64,000 nucleotides of DNA, taken from [Ruminococcus] lactaris ATCC 29176. GTDB lineage: Bacteria; Bacillota; Clostridia; Lachnospirales; Lachnospiraceae. The stretch covers positions 1,736,001 to 1,800,000 of the forward strand of contig NZ_CP102292.1 of assembly GCF_025152405.1 (NCBI RefSeq), read 5' to 3'. Position 1 is the stretch's first letter; every line of letters starts with the position of its first letter. Shown piece after piece: positions 52,562 to 59,824 of the stretch. The translations under genes were made by a program, and so were the position numbers. A model generated the notes under the pieces. That model saw nothing but the letters and a program-made list of their open reading frames with translations. It was not told the origin of the DNA and did not search any database.

Positions 52562-53362
52562 ATGGATAAACCTTCTCCCATGACGCTTCTTGATGAACTC
52601 ACAACCCCGGTACAGTTTCGTATTCTGAAACTCCTGCTCCCTTTTTTTTCCTTTTCTCAGCAACGTATGCTTGCCACATGGATTAAATTTTCGGAGCTTC
52701 AGAGAACTTTGGAACTATTTTCTTCCAGGTATACTTTCTCAGAATCACCTTTAAAAGCACATTCCTTATCCGCTTCCTTTTCTTATGAAGAAATTCTTGA
52801 GGTACTCGCCCCTTATCTGACTGAATCTGAGCGTCAGATGAGTGAAAATCTGAAAAACATGAAAGAAATGCTGTCTATGGTGCAGTTATTTCAGGATTTC
52901 TCTCCCGACCCTGGAAATTGGGGATTCGGAAATAATTCTGAAAATGAATTTGAAAACAGGTTCGGAAATGGATTTGAAAATGAATCTGCAAACGAATTTA
53001 AAAACAAGTTCCGAAATGAATCTTCAGATCCGCCTCCACCGGAACCATCCTTTGAAAACACCCGGGACTCTCCTCTCAGTTTTCTTATGAATCTGCTTAC
53101 TCCTGAACAACGCAACACTTTCAATACCTGTAATGAACTTTTTGCACATGCACTGACCCCTTCCACTGCGTCAGCCGATATTTCTCAACCGCTAAATCAG
53201 AAAGGAGATTTAACAAATGGAACAATGGATGAACCATCCTGCAATGAAATCAATCGACCCAGCCAAGCTGGAACTGATCAGACTGGCAGCACAACAGACC
53301 CAGGGCAAGACCGGACGCAATCTCGCCCCGGTCATGCTCAGTCTGATCACCAATGCCAATAG
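52562..53362 (+). CDS. Unknown protein with Asn/Phe/Glu-rich repeats; 3' end probably frameshifted
   Basis: Not recognised. From the ATG at 52562 (AGGA upstream; an in-frame ATG at 52499 is also possible) the protein starts MDKPSPMTLLDELTTPVQF, then FRILKLLLPFFSF. A helical region (FSYEEILEVLAPYLTESERQ) and a low-complexity stretch of (N/F)(E/G)N(E/K)F(E/R/K) repeats follow at about 120-155, then a Pro-rich segment. The frame runs 146 nt into the next gene, where its product is merely a shadow of that gene. A TAA one frame over lies just before the next gene's binding site, so a small frameshift may have extended it. It forms a unit with the 94-aa gene. Confidence 0.55.
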   Translation: MDKPSPMTLLDELTTPVQFRILKLLLPFFSFSQQRMLATWIKFSELQRTLELFSSRYTFSESPLKAHSLSASFSYEEILEVLAPYLTESERQMSENLKNMKEMLSMVQLFQDFSPDPGNWGFGNNSENEFENRFGNGFENESANEFKNKFRNESSDPPPPEPSFENTRDSPLSFLMNLLTPEQRNTFNTCNELFAHALTPSTASADISQPLNQKGDLTNGTMDEPSCNEINRPSQAGTDQTGSTTDPGQDRTQSRPGHAQSDHQCQ

Positions 53363-53501
53363 AAAAGGGCTTCGCTTTACTCCTGAAGAAGTTTCTCTGA
53401 TTCTGGAAGTTCTAAAAGAGGGAAAGTCCCCAGAAGAGCAGGCTCAGATCGACCGGATGATGGAAATGACCAGAGCTGTATTCAGAAAACATCTTGGGTG
53501 A
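53217..53501 (+). CDS. Unknown conserved-looking 94-aa protein
   Basis: Not recognised. 94 aa, mostly alpha-helical and charged: MEQWMNHPAMKSIDPAKLEL, IRLAAQQTQGKTGRNLAPVM, TNANRKGLRFTPEEVSLILE, then EEQAQIDRMMEMTRAVFRKH. The ATG has a strong AAAGGAG at ideal spacing. A regular helical pattern and no low complexity make it a real protein. It overlaps the end of the 52562 frame and is immediately followed by the structured RNA at 53565, whose shared 5' motif starts one nt after this gene's stop codon. A regulatory or adaptor role is possible; nothing decides it. Confidence 0.75.
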   Translation: MEQWMNHPAMKSIDPAKLELIRLAAQQTQGKTGRNLAPVMLSLITNANRKGLRFTPEEVSLILEVLKEGKSPEEQAQIDRMMEMTRAVFRKHLG

Positions 53502-53502
53502 A

Positions 53503-53519
53503 ATTTGTAGTTGTTGGAG
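53503..53519 (+). repeat. 17-nt motif after the stop codon, copy 1
   Basis: AATTTGTAGTTGTTGGA begins at once after the stop of the 94-aa gene. The same 17 nt begins at once after the stop of the TtcA-like gene on the other strand (54239-54255). Each is about 45 nt upstream of a structured RNA. Confidence 0.9.
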
Positions 53520-53564
53520 TGAAAATGTTTCGGCAGTCAGAAAGTATCTGATGAAAAAACGTTC

Positions 53565-53751
53565 ATATCCGCCCTTGCTGTTGCATCGCAGTGCAGGACC
53601 CGCTTTACCTCAGCCCGTTGACAACTTGTAACAGGAACGTGGAAACACTCGTGCAGAGGCACTCCTGTTTACGTTCCTTAACAAGTTGGGCAAAGTGTCT
53701 TCGGAACGCTCCTTGTCAATGCACTGCTCACGCAACAGCAAGGGCGGATAT
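53565..53751 (+). ncRNA. Structured RNA, copy A
   Basis: 187 nt with a perfect 20-bp closing stem (53565-53584 with 53732-53751). Inside: P2 GCAGTGCA/TGCACTGC (53588-53595 with 53720-53727). P3 CAACTTGT/ACAAGTTG (53622-53629 with 53681-53688). P4 AGGAACGT/ACGTTCCT (53633-53640 with 53671-53678). P4b AAACA/TGTTT, a GTGC-AGAG-GCAC tip, and P5 AGTGT-CTTCGGA-ACGCT (53694-53710). Unpaired blocks CCGCTTTACCTCAGCCCGTT and GCAAAGTGTCTTCGG are identical in copy B while the stems differ but still pair. No protein frame is conserved. It may belong to a known class such as raiA-type RNAs of Firmicutes; this could not be checked. Confidence 0.9.
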
Positions 53752-53832
53752 TAGGCTTTTCAAATCAGAAAATTTTCCCTCATGCCAAAACAGTTTCTCC
53801 CAACAAACACGAAATTCCAATAAGAAATAAAG

Positions 53833-53942
53833 AGCCGGATGGCTATCGACTAAGATAAATGCTCCATCAAATAGTAAATACAATATCTATTATCTGATAT
53901 TTACGATCGAATATCTTAGTCAATAGCCATCCGGCTTTTTTC
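53833..53942. terminator. Long two-way terminator hairpin between the RNA copies
   Basis: 25-nt arms (53833-53857 and 53912-53936) pair with one mismatch, with an inner GTAAATA/TATTTAC stem in the loop. T-runs lie on the plus-strand side and, as the A-run at 53828, on the minus-strand side. It would stop transcripts of both structured RNAs. Confidence 0.85.
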
Positions 53943-54011
53943 TATTCTTTTTAAATTTGCATTGTTGAGTGAATACGCTGTGGAGCTAAAAACTTCTTAT
54001 CGAGATGGTCA

Positions 54012-54194
54012 GCGGAAAGCAGAGTGTTCCTGAGCAGGTGCATTAGCAGGAGCGTTCCGAAGACACTTTGCAGCGTTTGTTAGAGAAAGTAAATTGAGTG
54101 CCTTTGCACGAAGATTTCCACTTTCGAGTTACAAACGGTCAACGGGCTGAGGTAAAGCGGGCCTGCACCGCGAAGGAATATCTCTGCTTTCCGC
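54012..54194 (-). ncRNA. Structured RNA, copy B
   Basis: 183 nt, on the opposite strand from copy A. The closing stem is GCGGAAAGCAGAG with CTCTGCTTTCCGC (54182-54194 with 54012-54024), unrelated in sequence to copy A's stem. P2 is GGTGCA/TGCACC, P3 CGTTTGT/ACAAACG, P4 GAAAGT/ACTTTC, P4b AAAT/ATTT and the tip GTGC-AAAG-GCAC. The conserved loop blocks and P5 are the same as in copy A. It lies about 45 nt after the TtcA-like gene's 17-nt motif. Confidence 0.9.
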
Positions 54195-54238
54195 GTCCGC
54201 TTCGCCATAAAGAAGTCTTTTGCTTTACAAGCGTATCA

Positions 54239-54255
54239 TTCCAACAACTACAAAT
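54239..54255 (-). repeat. 17-nt motif after the stop codon, copy 2
   Basis: AATTTGTAGTTGTTGGA on the minus strand, directly after the TAA of the TtcA-like gene. See 53503-53519. Confidence 0.9.
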
Positions 54256-54972
54256 TTATCCCGGCCAATCCGAAAATCTTCCATTCACAATCGCATGCAT
54301 CATCCTGTCCTTTGCCCCAGGTGTCTCCCTGTTAATCTGCTCCATAAGCTGCCTGGCATATTCTCTTTTTGTCGATCCGTCTACCGGGCATGCATTTTTC
54401 ACAATCTGGATTCCCTGTTCCACTACAAAATTGGCAACTCCTTTTTCCGGAACATACATCATCGGACGAATCACCGTTACTCCGGCTTCAGGCAGAACCG
54501 TCATCGGTGGAAATGCATAAAATCTTCCCTCATAGATCAGAGACATGAGAGCGGTCTCTATGAAATCATCTTTGTTATGTGCATAGGCTATTTTATTGAT
54601 TCCAAGCTCAGCTAACTGTTTATACATGGCACCTTTTCTCAGCTTCGCACACAGAGAGCAGGGTCTTATCTCCGGATTTTCCTGAAAGACAATCTCGGCA
54701 ATCTTTGTGTCCACCTGCTCATATGGGATTTTCAGACTGTCGCAGAAATCTGAAACACCGGTAAAATCCATTCCCTCAAATCCCACATTGCATGTAATCG
54801 CAGATAATTCAAAGTTTTTCGGATAAAATCTCTGCAACTGCCTCATCGCATAAAGTAATGTCAGAGAATCCTTTCCTCCTGAGACTCCCACAGCAACTCT
54901 GTCTCCGTCTTCCAGCATATGATACTCCTCAATGGCCTGACGAATCAGACTTAATAATTTTTGTTGCTTCAC
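54256..54972 (-). CDS. TtcA-like tRNA 2-thiolation/PP-loop ATPase
   Basis: N-type ATP pyrophosphatase of the TtcA/TilS group. The PP-loop is VAVGVSGGKDSLTLLYAM. The two CxxC-type Cys regions are RPCSLCAKLRKGAMYK and a late KNACPVDGSTKREY. HNKDDFIETALMSLIYEGRF is the conserved His/Asp segment. 238 aa. TtcA thiolates C32 of tRNA with an Fe-S cluster, so a tRNA-modifying role is likely; the exact substrate is not certain. The start is GTG with GAGGTG upstream. It precedes structured RNA copy B and follows the thioesterase gene on the same strand. Confidence 0.9.
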   Translation of the reverse strand: MKQQKLLSLIRQAIEEYHMLEDGDRVAVGVSGGKDSLTLLYAMRQLQRFYPKNFELSAITCNVGFEGMDFTGVSDFCDSLKIPYEQVDTKIAEIVFQENPEIRPCSLCAKLRKGAMYKQLAELGINKIAYAHNKDDFIETALMSLIYEGRFYAFPPMTVLPEAGVTVIRPMMYVPEKGVANFVVEQGIQIVKNACPVDGSTKREYARQLMEQINRETPGAKDRMMHAIVNGRFSDWPG

Positions 54973-54998
54973 TGCGTATCACCTCAACAATTCTCTTT

Positions 54999-55550
54999 TC
55001 AAAAACCTTCCTTCCGCCTGTGCATCCTCATTTCTCTTCTCTTTTCCGCTGCTTCCCATTCTGCTTTTTCTTCTTCTGACTTGATAGTGAGCCTTGGTAT
55101 TCTGCATGGTTTATCCTTCTCATCCAGTCCTACCATTGTAAAATAAGCTCGATTAATTGGATAACGCATTCCGTCTGAAAGATGCTCCACATAAGTATCC
55201 ACCCGCACTTCCATAGAAGAATTTCCGACATAGGTTGCTTTTCCAATGATGACAACCATTTCTCCCTGATATGCACCATGAATGAATCTGAGGTTGTCAA
55301 CAGAAGCCGTAATGACATTTCCTCTGATATGGCGTTTTGCTACAAGTCCCGCAACTTCGTCCAGCCACTGCATCAGTTGTCCTCCGAACAATCTGCCTGC
55401 TGCATTCATATGGTTCGGGCGTACCATATGGACTGTCTCTACCCGCGAATCCGATACGGTTCTTTCTATTTCCCGTTCCATTTCATGTTCTTTTTTTATT
55501 TTATTTTCTATTTCTTGTTCCTTTTTTATTTCTTTTTTCATTTCATTCAT
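54999..55550 (-). CDS. Acyl-CoA thioesterase (hotdog, YciA/ACOT type)
   Basis: Hydrolyses acyl-CoA to acid and CoA. The hotdog domain has VRPNHMNAAGRLFGGQLMQW, then LDEVAGLVAKRHIRGNVIT, SVDNLRFIHGAYQGEMV and EVRVDTYVEHLSDGMRY. The first 30 residues are a Lys/Glu-rich coiled-coil-like extension (KKEIKKEQEIENKIKKEHEM) of unusual composition. 183 aa. ATG with GAGGTGAACGAAA upstream. It precedes the TtcA-like gene with a 26-nt gap. Confidence 0.9.
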   Translation of the reverse strand: MNEMKKEIKKEQEIENKIKKEHEMEREIERTVSDSRVETVHMVRPNHMNAAGRLFGGQLMQWLDEVAGLVAKRHIRGNVITASVDNLRFIHGAYQGEMVVIIGKATYVGNSSMEVRVDTYVEHLSDGMRYPINRAYFTMVGLDEKDKPCRIPRLTIKSEEEKAEWEAAEKRREMRMHRRKEGF

Positions 55551-55797
55551 TTTCGTTCACCTCATAATTTCTGACAGCTTTTATCATATCATTCTTTTCT
55601 CTGCTTGTCATGTGATTGTTCCGGTTCCCTTCGGGCAAAATACTCATTACTGCTGACAGTGCCTGGGCCAGACAATATAGCTCAGAAAAATCTGCATTGT
55701 ACTCTGTACTTTTCTGGTATTTTTTATTAAAATAAGTACGTCTGAAAATATTAATTTTCTGATACAAACATTCTTATGAATCACTGAGGATTTTACC
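55551..55797. other. Divergent region between the thioesterase gene and the TruA gene
   Basis: 247 nt. An open frame of 74 codons on the minus strand (55543-55767) starts at TTG without a binding site and has no clear family, so it is not called. No firm promoter was recognised for either gene. Confidence 0.5.
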
Positions 55798-56526
55798 ATG
55801 AATAATTTTAAAATGACTCTTCAATATGACGGAACCCGTTACCTCGGATGGACAAAAAATGAAAAATCAGTAAAAACTGTCAGTTATAAACTGGAGCAGG
55901 TTCTTACGCGACTGCTCGGACAGCCTGTAACACTTCATGCGGCCGTCAGAACCGAACCGTGTGTACACGCTTCCTGTCAGGTCTGTTCTTTTGAAGCAGA
56001 TTTACCATTTTCACCGGAAGTACTGAAAAAGCAGATGAACCAGTATCTTCCCATGGATATCAAAGTACTTTCTCTTTTACCGGTTTCCGGACGTTTCCGT
56101 GCGGATCTCGGAATCCGTGCTTATACTTACGAATACAATGTCTGCACGGCTTCGGTTTATGATGTATTCCATTCCAGATATCAGGCTCATTTTTTTCCTG
56201 CTCCTGACCTTGCTTTGATGAAGCAGGCTGCTTCCTGTCTGATCGGGAAGCATGATTTTCAATCTTTTTCCCCTGTACGGAAAAAGAAAGGGACAAAAAA
56301 AGAACTGCTTTATCTTGATTTTATACAGAATAAAGAACAGCTTTCCTTCCGCCTTACGGCAAATGCGTTTCTTCCTTCCATGCCACAGCTCATTGTCGGC
56401 ACATTACTGGAAATCGGTCAGGGAAAGCGTTCCCCTGACTGTATTCTTTCTATTTTTGAAGGAAATGAAACTCCCGGAAATTTCTGTCCGTCTGATGGAT
56501 TATTTCTGACAGAAATCCAATATTGA
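55798..56526 (+). CDS. TruA-family pseudouridine synthase with altered catalytic residue
   Basis: TruA makes pseudouridine at positions 38-40 of tRNAs. The fold is recognisable: MTLQYDGTRYLGW, GRFRADLGIRAYTYEYNV, AFLPSMPQLIVGTLLEIG. The motif RTDxGVHA reads VRTEPCVHAS, so the invariant catalytic Asp is Glu (codon GAA) and the following Gly is Cys. The first substrate loop (WTKNEKSVKTV) also differs from the usual WQxQ form. 242 aa is normal. It may be a second, inactive or re-purposed TruA; a normal truA could lie elsewhere in the genome. TGAGG precedes the ATG. A two-way terminator follows. Confidence 0.88.
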   Translation: MNNFKMTLQYDGTRYLGWTKNEKSVKTVSYKLEQVLTRLLGQPVTLHAAVRTEPCVHASCQVCSFEADLPFSPEVLKKQMNQYLPMDIKVLSLLPVSGRFRADLGIRAYTYEYNVCTASVYDVFHSRYQAHFFPAPDLALMKQAASCLIGKHDFQSFSPVRKKKGTKKELLYLDFIQNKEQLSFRLTANAFLPSMPQLIVGTLLEIGQGKRSPDCILSIFEGNETPGNFCPSDGLFLTEIQY

Positions 56527-56552
56527 AAATATGGAATATTTTCCCCGATGCC

Positions 56553-56586
56553 AAAAAATCCCGCTCCATCAGGAACGGGATTTTTT
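56553..56586. terminator. Two-way terminator between the TruA gene and carB
   Basis: AAAAAATCCCG-C-TCC (56553-56567) pairs with GGA-A-CGGGATTTTTT (56572-56586). Symmetric A/T runs serve both convergent genes. Confidence 0.92.
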
Positions 56587-56620
56587 ATGGCTTATTTCTT
56601 CTCTCTTACTCTGCCTGCTT

Positions 56621-59600
56621 TTACTGTACTGTCGCAATATCGATCAGTGTCAGCTTCTTAATATCTGTATTTTCCAGACTGGTGATCAGTGCATGAGCTG
56701 TATCGATGGCAGTCAGGACATTCACTCCTGTCTCGATCGCATTTCTGCGGATCACGAATCCATCTTTGGAATGTTCTGCTCCCTGTGCCGGAATATCGAT
56801 AACCAGATCGATCTTATGTCCAAGGATCAGATCCAGAAGATTCGGTGACTCCTGCTCAATCTTGCGAACCGGAGTTGCTTTCACTCCCGCTTCATTTAAG
56901 GCACGTGCAGTTCCGCTTGTAGCGAAGATATGGTATCCGATCTTTTCAAATCTTCTTCCGATCTCTACTGCATCTGCATGATCCTCATCACGAACTGTCA
57001 TGATCATATTCTTGAATTTTGGAAGTTTGATTCCTGCTCCAAGGAATGCTTTATAAAGAGCTTCATCAAATGTCTTTGCAATACCCAGACACTCTCCTGT
57101 GGACTTCATCTCAGGTCCAAGGCTGATATCTGCACCGCGGATCTTCTCAAAGGAGAATACCGGCATCTTGACTGCTACATAATCTGCCTCCGGCTGAAGT
57201 CCCGGTGTATAACCAAGTTCTTTGATCTTCTTTCCGATGATCACCTGCGTAGCAAGCGGTACAATCGGGATTCCTGTTACCTTACTGATATACGGAACAG
57301 TACGGCTGGAACGCGGATTTACCTCAATTACATATACATCCTCTTCGCCGCATACAATAAACTGGATATTGATCATTCCGATTACATGCAGTGACTTTGC
57401 AAGTCTTCTTGTATATTCTGCGATCTTTGCCTTTGCACCGTCCGTCAGGCTCTGTGCCGGATATACCGAAATACTGTCTCCTGAATGGATACCTGCACGC
57501 TCGATATGCTCCATGATTCCCGGAATCAGGATATCATCTCCGTCGCATACTGCATCGACCTCGATCTCTTTTCCTTGAAGATATTTATCAACAAGGATCG
57601 GATGATCCTGTGCGATCCGGTTGATAATGCCGATAAACTCATCAATATCATTATCATTGATGGCAATCTGCATTCCCTGTCCTCCAAGTACATAGGAAGG
57701 ACGAACCAGAACCGGATATCCAAGTCTGTTGGCAACCTCTTTTGCTTCCTCAGCCGTAAATACAGTACCACCTGTCGGACGTGGGATCTGACACTCCTCA
57801 AGAATCTCATCAAAGAGTTCTCGGTCTTCTGCTTTATCTACATTTTCTGCGGATGTTCCAAGGATCGGAACTCCCATCTTCATCAGTGCTTCTGTCAGCT
57901 TGATCGCTGTCTGTCCACCGAACTGGACAACTGCTCCATCCGGCTTCTCAATATCAACGATACTCTCTACATCTTCCGGTGTCAGCGGCTCAAAATACAG
58001 CTTATCAGCAATATCAAAGTCTGTACTTACTGTCTCCGGGTTATTATTTACAATGATCGTTTCATATCCTTCTTTTGCAAATGCCCATGTACAATGTACA
58101 GAACAGAAGTCAAACTCGATTCCCTGTCCGATACGGATCGGACCTGATCCAAGGACAAGAACTTTCTTCTTCGCATCTGTCTTTTCAACTTCATTCTCAC
58201 TACCATAAACGGAATAGTAGTATGGAGTCTCTGCCGCGAACTCCGCCGCACAGGTATCTACGATCTTATATGCTGCCACGATACCATTTTCATGACGCAT
58301 ATCATGGATCTCTTGCTCTGTCTTTCCTGTCAGTTCAGCGATCACATTGTCAGGGAACTCAATTCTCTTAGCTTCTTTCAGAAGTTCCGGTGTGAGTTCC
58401 TGGGTCTTCAGTGCTGTCTCCATCTCTGTGATGATCGCAAATTTATCAATGAACCACTTGTCAACCTTTGTAATGTTGTGGATCACATCATAATCCACAC
58501 CTCTTCTGCAGGCCTCCGCAATTCTCCACATACGCATATCATCAACGATCTCCAGTTGCTCCAGGAGTTCGTCATCTGTCAGACCGGTGAAATCATAGGA
58601 CATCAGACTGTCTACATGTTGCTCCAGTGAACGGATTGCTTTCATCAAAGCTCCTTCAAAGTTATTGCAGATACTCATAACCTCTCCGGTTGCTTTCATC
58701 TGAGTCGTAAGAGTTCTCTTTGCACTGATAAACTTATCAAATGGAAGACGCGGAATCTTTACAACTACATAATCAAGCATTGGCTCGAAACTTGCGTAGG
58801 TCTTCTTTGTGATTGCATTCTGGATCTCATCCAGATTATATCCAAGAGCGATCTTTGCCGCAACTTTGGCGATCGGGTATCCTGTTGCCTTAGAAGCAAG
58901 TGCGGAAGAACGGCTTACACGAGGATTTACCTCGATAACGCAATATTCAAATGTCTCCGGATGAAGAGCATACTGTACGTTACATCCACCTGTAATATTC
59001 AGTTCACTGATGATATTCAGTGCGGAGGTACGAAGCATCTGATACTCTTTATCTCCCAGCGTCTGCGATGGAGCTACTACGATACTGTCTCCTGTATGGA
59101 CACCCACCGGATCAATATTTTCCATATTACATACCGTAATGCAGTTTCCATTTCCGTCACGCATTACCTCATACTCGATCTCTTTCCATCCTGCAATACA
59201 GCGTTCTACAAGGACCTGACCTACACGGGAAAGACGAAGTCCGTTCTCAAGGATCTCTACCAACTGATGAGGATCATGGGCAATACCACCGCCACTTCCG
59301 CCAAGTGTATAAGCCGGACGGAGAACAACCGGATATCCGATCTCATTTGCAAATGCAAGACCATCTTCCACATTTTCAACAACCAGTGAAGCGGCAACCG
59401 GTTCACCGATCTTTTCCATCGTTGCTTTAAACTCAAGACGATCCTCCGCTTTCTTGATCGTCTCAGAAGTTGTTCCGATCAGACGAACCCCATTTTCTTT
59501 CAGGAATCCAGCCTCCTCAAGCTCCATGGCAAGGTTCAGTCCTGCCTGTCCTCCCAGAGTAGGAAGTACGCTGTCCGGTTTTTCTTTCTTGATCAACTGC

Positions 59601-59824
59601 TCAACCACTTCTACTGTCAGAGGTTCAATATATACTCTGTCTGCAATATCCTTATCCGTCATGATCGTAGCCGGATTAGAGTTCAGCAGAACAACTTCGA
59701 TTCCTTCTTCTTTCAGAGAACGGCACGCCTGGGTTCCTGCATAGTCAAACTCCGCTGCCTGCCCGATGACGATCGGACCCGAACCAATCACTAATACTTT
59801 CTTAATACTATTATCTCTTGGCAT
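56621..59824 (-). CDS. carB: Carbamoyl-phosphate synthase large subunit
   Basis: Makes carbamoyl phosphate from bicarbonate, ammonia (from CarA) and two ATP for pyrimidines and arginine. Two homologous synthetase halves each start with KVLVIGSGPIVIGQAAEFDY / KVLVLGSGPIRIGQGIEFDF, ATP-grasp domains with GGSGGGIAHD and GGQGMQIA loops, and EVNPRVSRSSALASKATGYP / EVNPRSSRTVPYISKVTGIP. The C-terminal allosteric MGS domain is at about 930-1067 (FATSGTARALNEAGV). 1067 aa is typical. The ATG overlaps the carA stop by one base (TAATG). Confidence 0.98.
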   Translation of the reverse strand: MPRDNSIKKVLVIGSGPIVIGQAAEFDYAGTQACRSLKEEGIEVVLLNSNPATIMTDKDIADRVYIEPLTVEVVEQLIKKEKPDSVLPTLGGQAGLNLAMELEEAGFLKENGVRLIGTTSETIKKAEDRLEFKATMEKIGEPVAASLVVENVEDGLAFANEIGYPVVLRPAYTLGGSGGGIAHDPHQLVEILENGLRLSRVGQVLVERCIAGWKEIEYEVMRDGNGNCITVCNMENIDPVGVHTGDSIVVAPSQTLGDKEYQMLRTSALNIISELNITGGCNVQYALHPETFEYCVIEVNPRVSRSSALASKATGYPIAKVAAKIALGYNLDEIQNAITKKTYASFEPMLDYVVVKIPRLPFDKFISAKRTLTTQMKATGEVMSICNNFEGALMKAIRSLEQHVDSLMSYDFTGLTDDELLEQLEIVDDMRMWRIAEACRRGVDYDVIHNITKVDKWFIDKFAIITEMETALKTQELTPELLKEAKRIEFPDNVIAELTGKTEQEIHDMRHENGIVAAYKIVDTCAAEFAAETPYYYSVYGSENEVEKTDAKKKVLVLGSGPIRIGQGIEFDFCSVHCTWAFAKEGYETIIVNNNPETVSTDFDIADKLYFEPLTPEDVESIVDIEKPDGAVVQFGGQTAIKLTEALMKMGVPILGTSAENVDKAEDRELFDEILEECQIPRPTGGTVFTAEEAKEVANRLGYPVLVRPSYVLGGQGMQIAINDNDIDEFIGIINRIAQDHPILVDKYLQGKEIEVDAVCDGDDILIPGIMEHIERAGIHSGDSISVYPAQSLTDGAKAKIAEYTRRLAKSLHVIGMINIQFIVCGEEDVYVIEVNPRSSRTVPYISKVTGIPIVPLATQVIIGKKIKELGYTPGLQPEADYVAVKMPVFSFEKIRGADISLGPEMKSTGECLGIAKTFDEALYKAFLGAGIKLPKFKNMIMTVRDEDHADAVEIGRRFEKIGYHIFATSGTARALNEAGVKATPVRKIEQESPNLLDLILGHKIDLVIDIPAQGAEHSKDGFVIRRNAIETGVNVLTAIDTAHALITSLENTDIKKLTLIDIATVQ

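Noticed and set aside
55543-55767. Minus-strand frame of 74 codons overlapping the thioesterase start
   Set aside because: TTG start without a binding site and no recognisable family; the overlap of stop and ATG could be chance.
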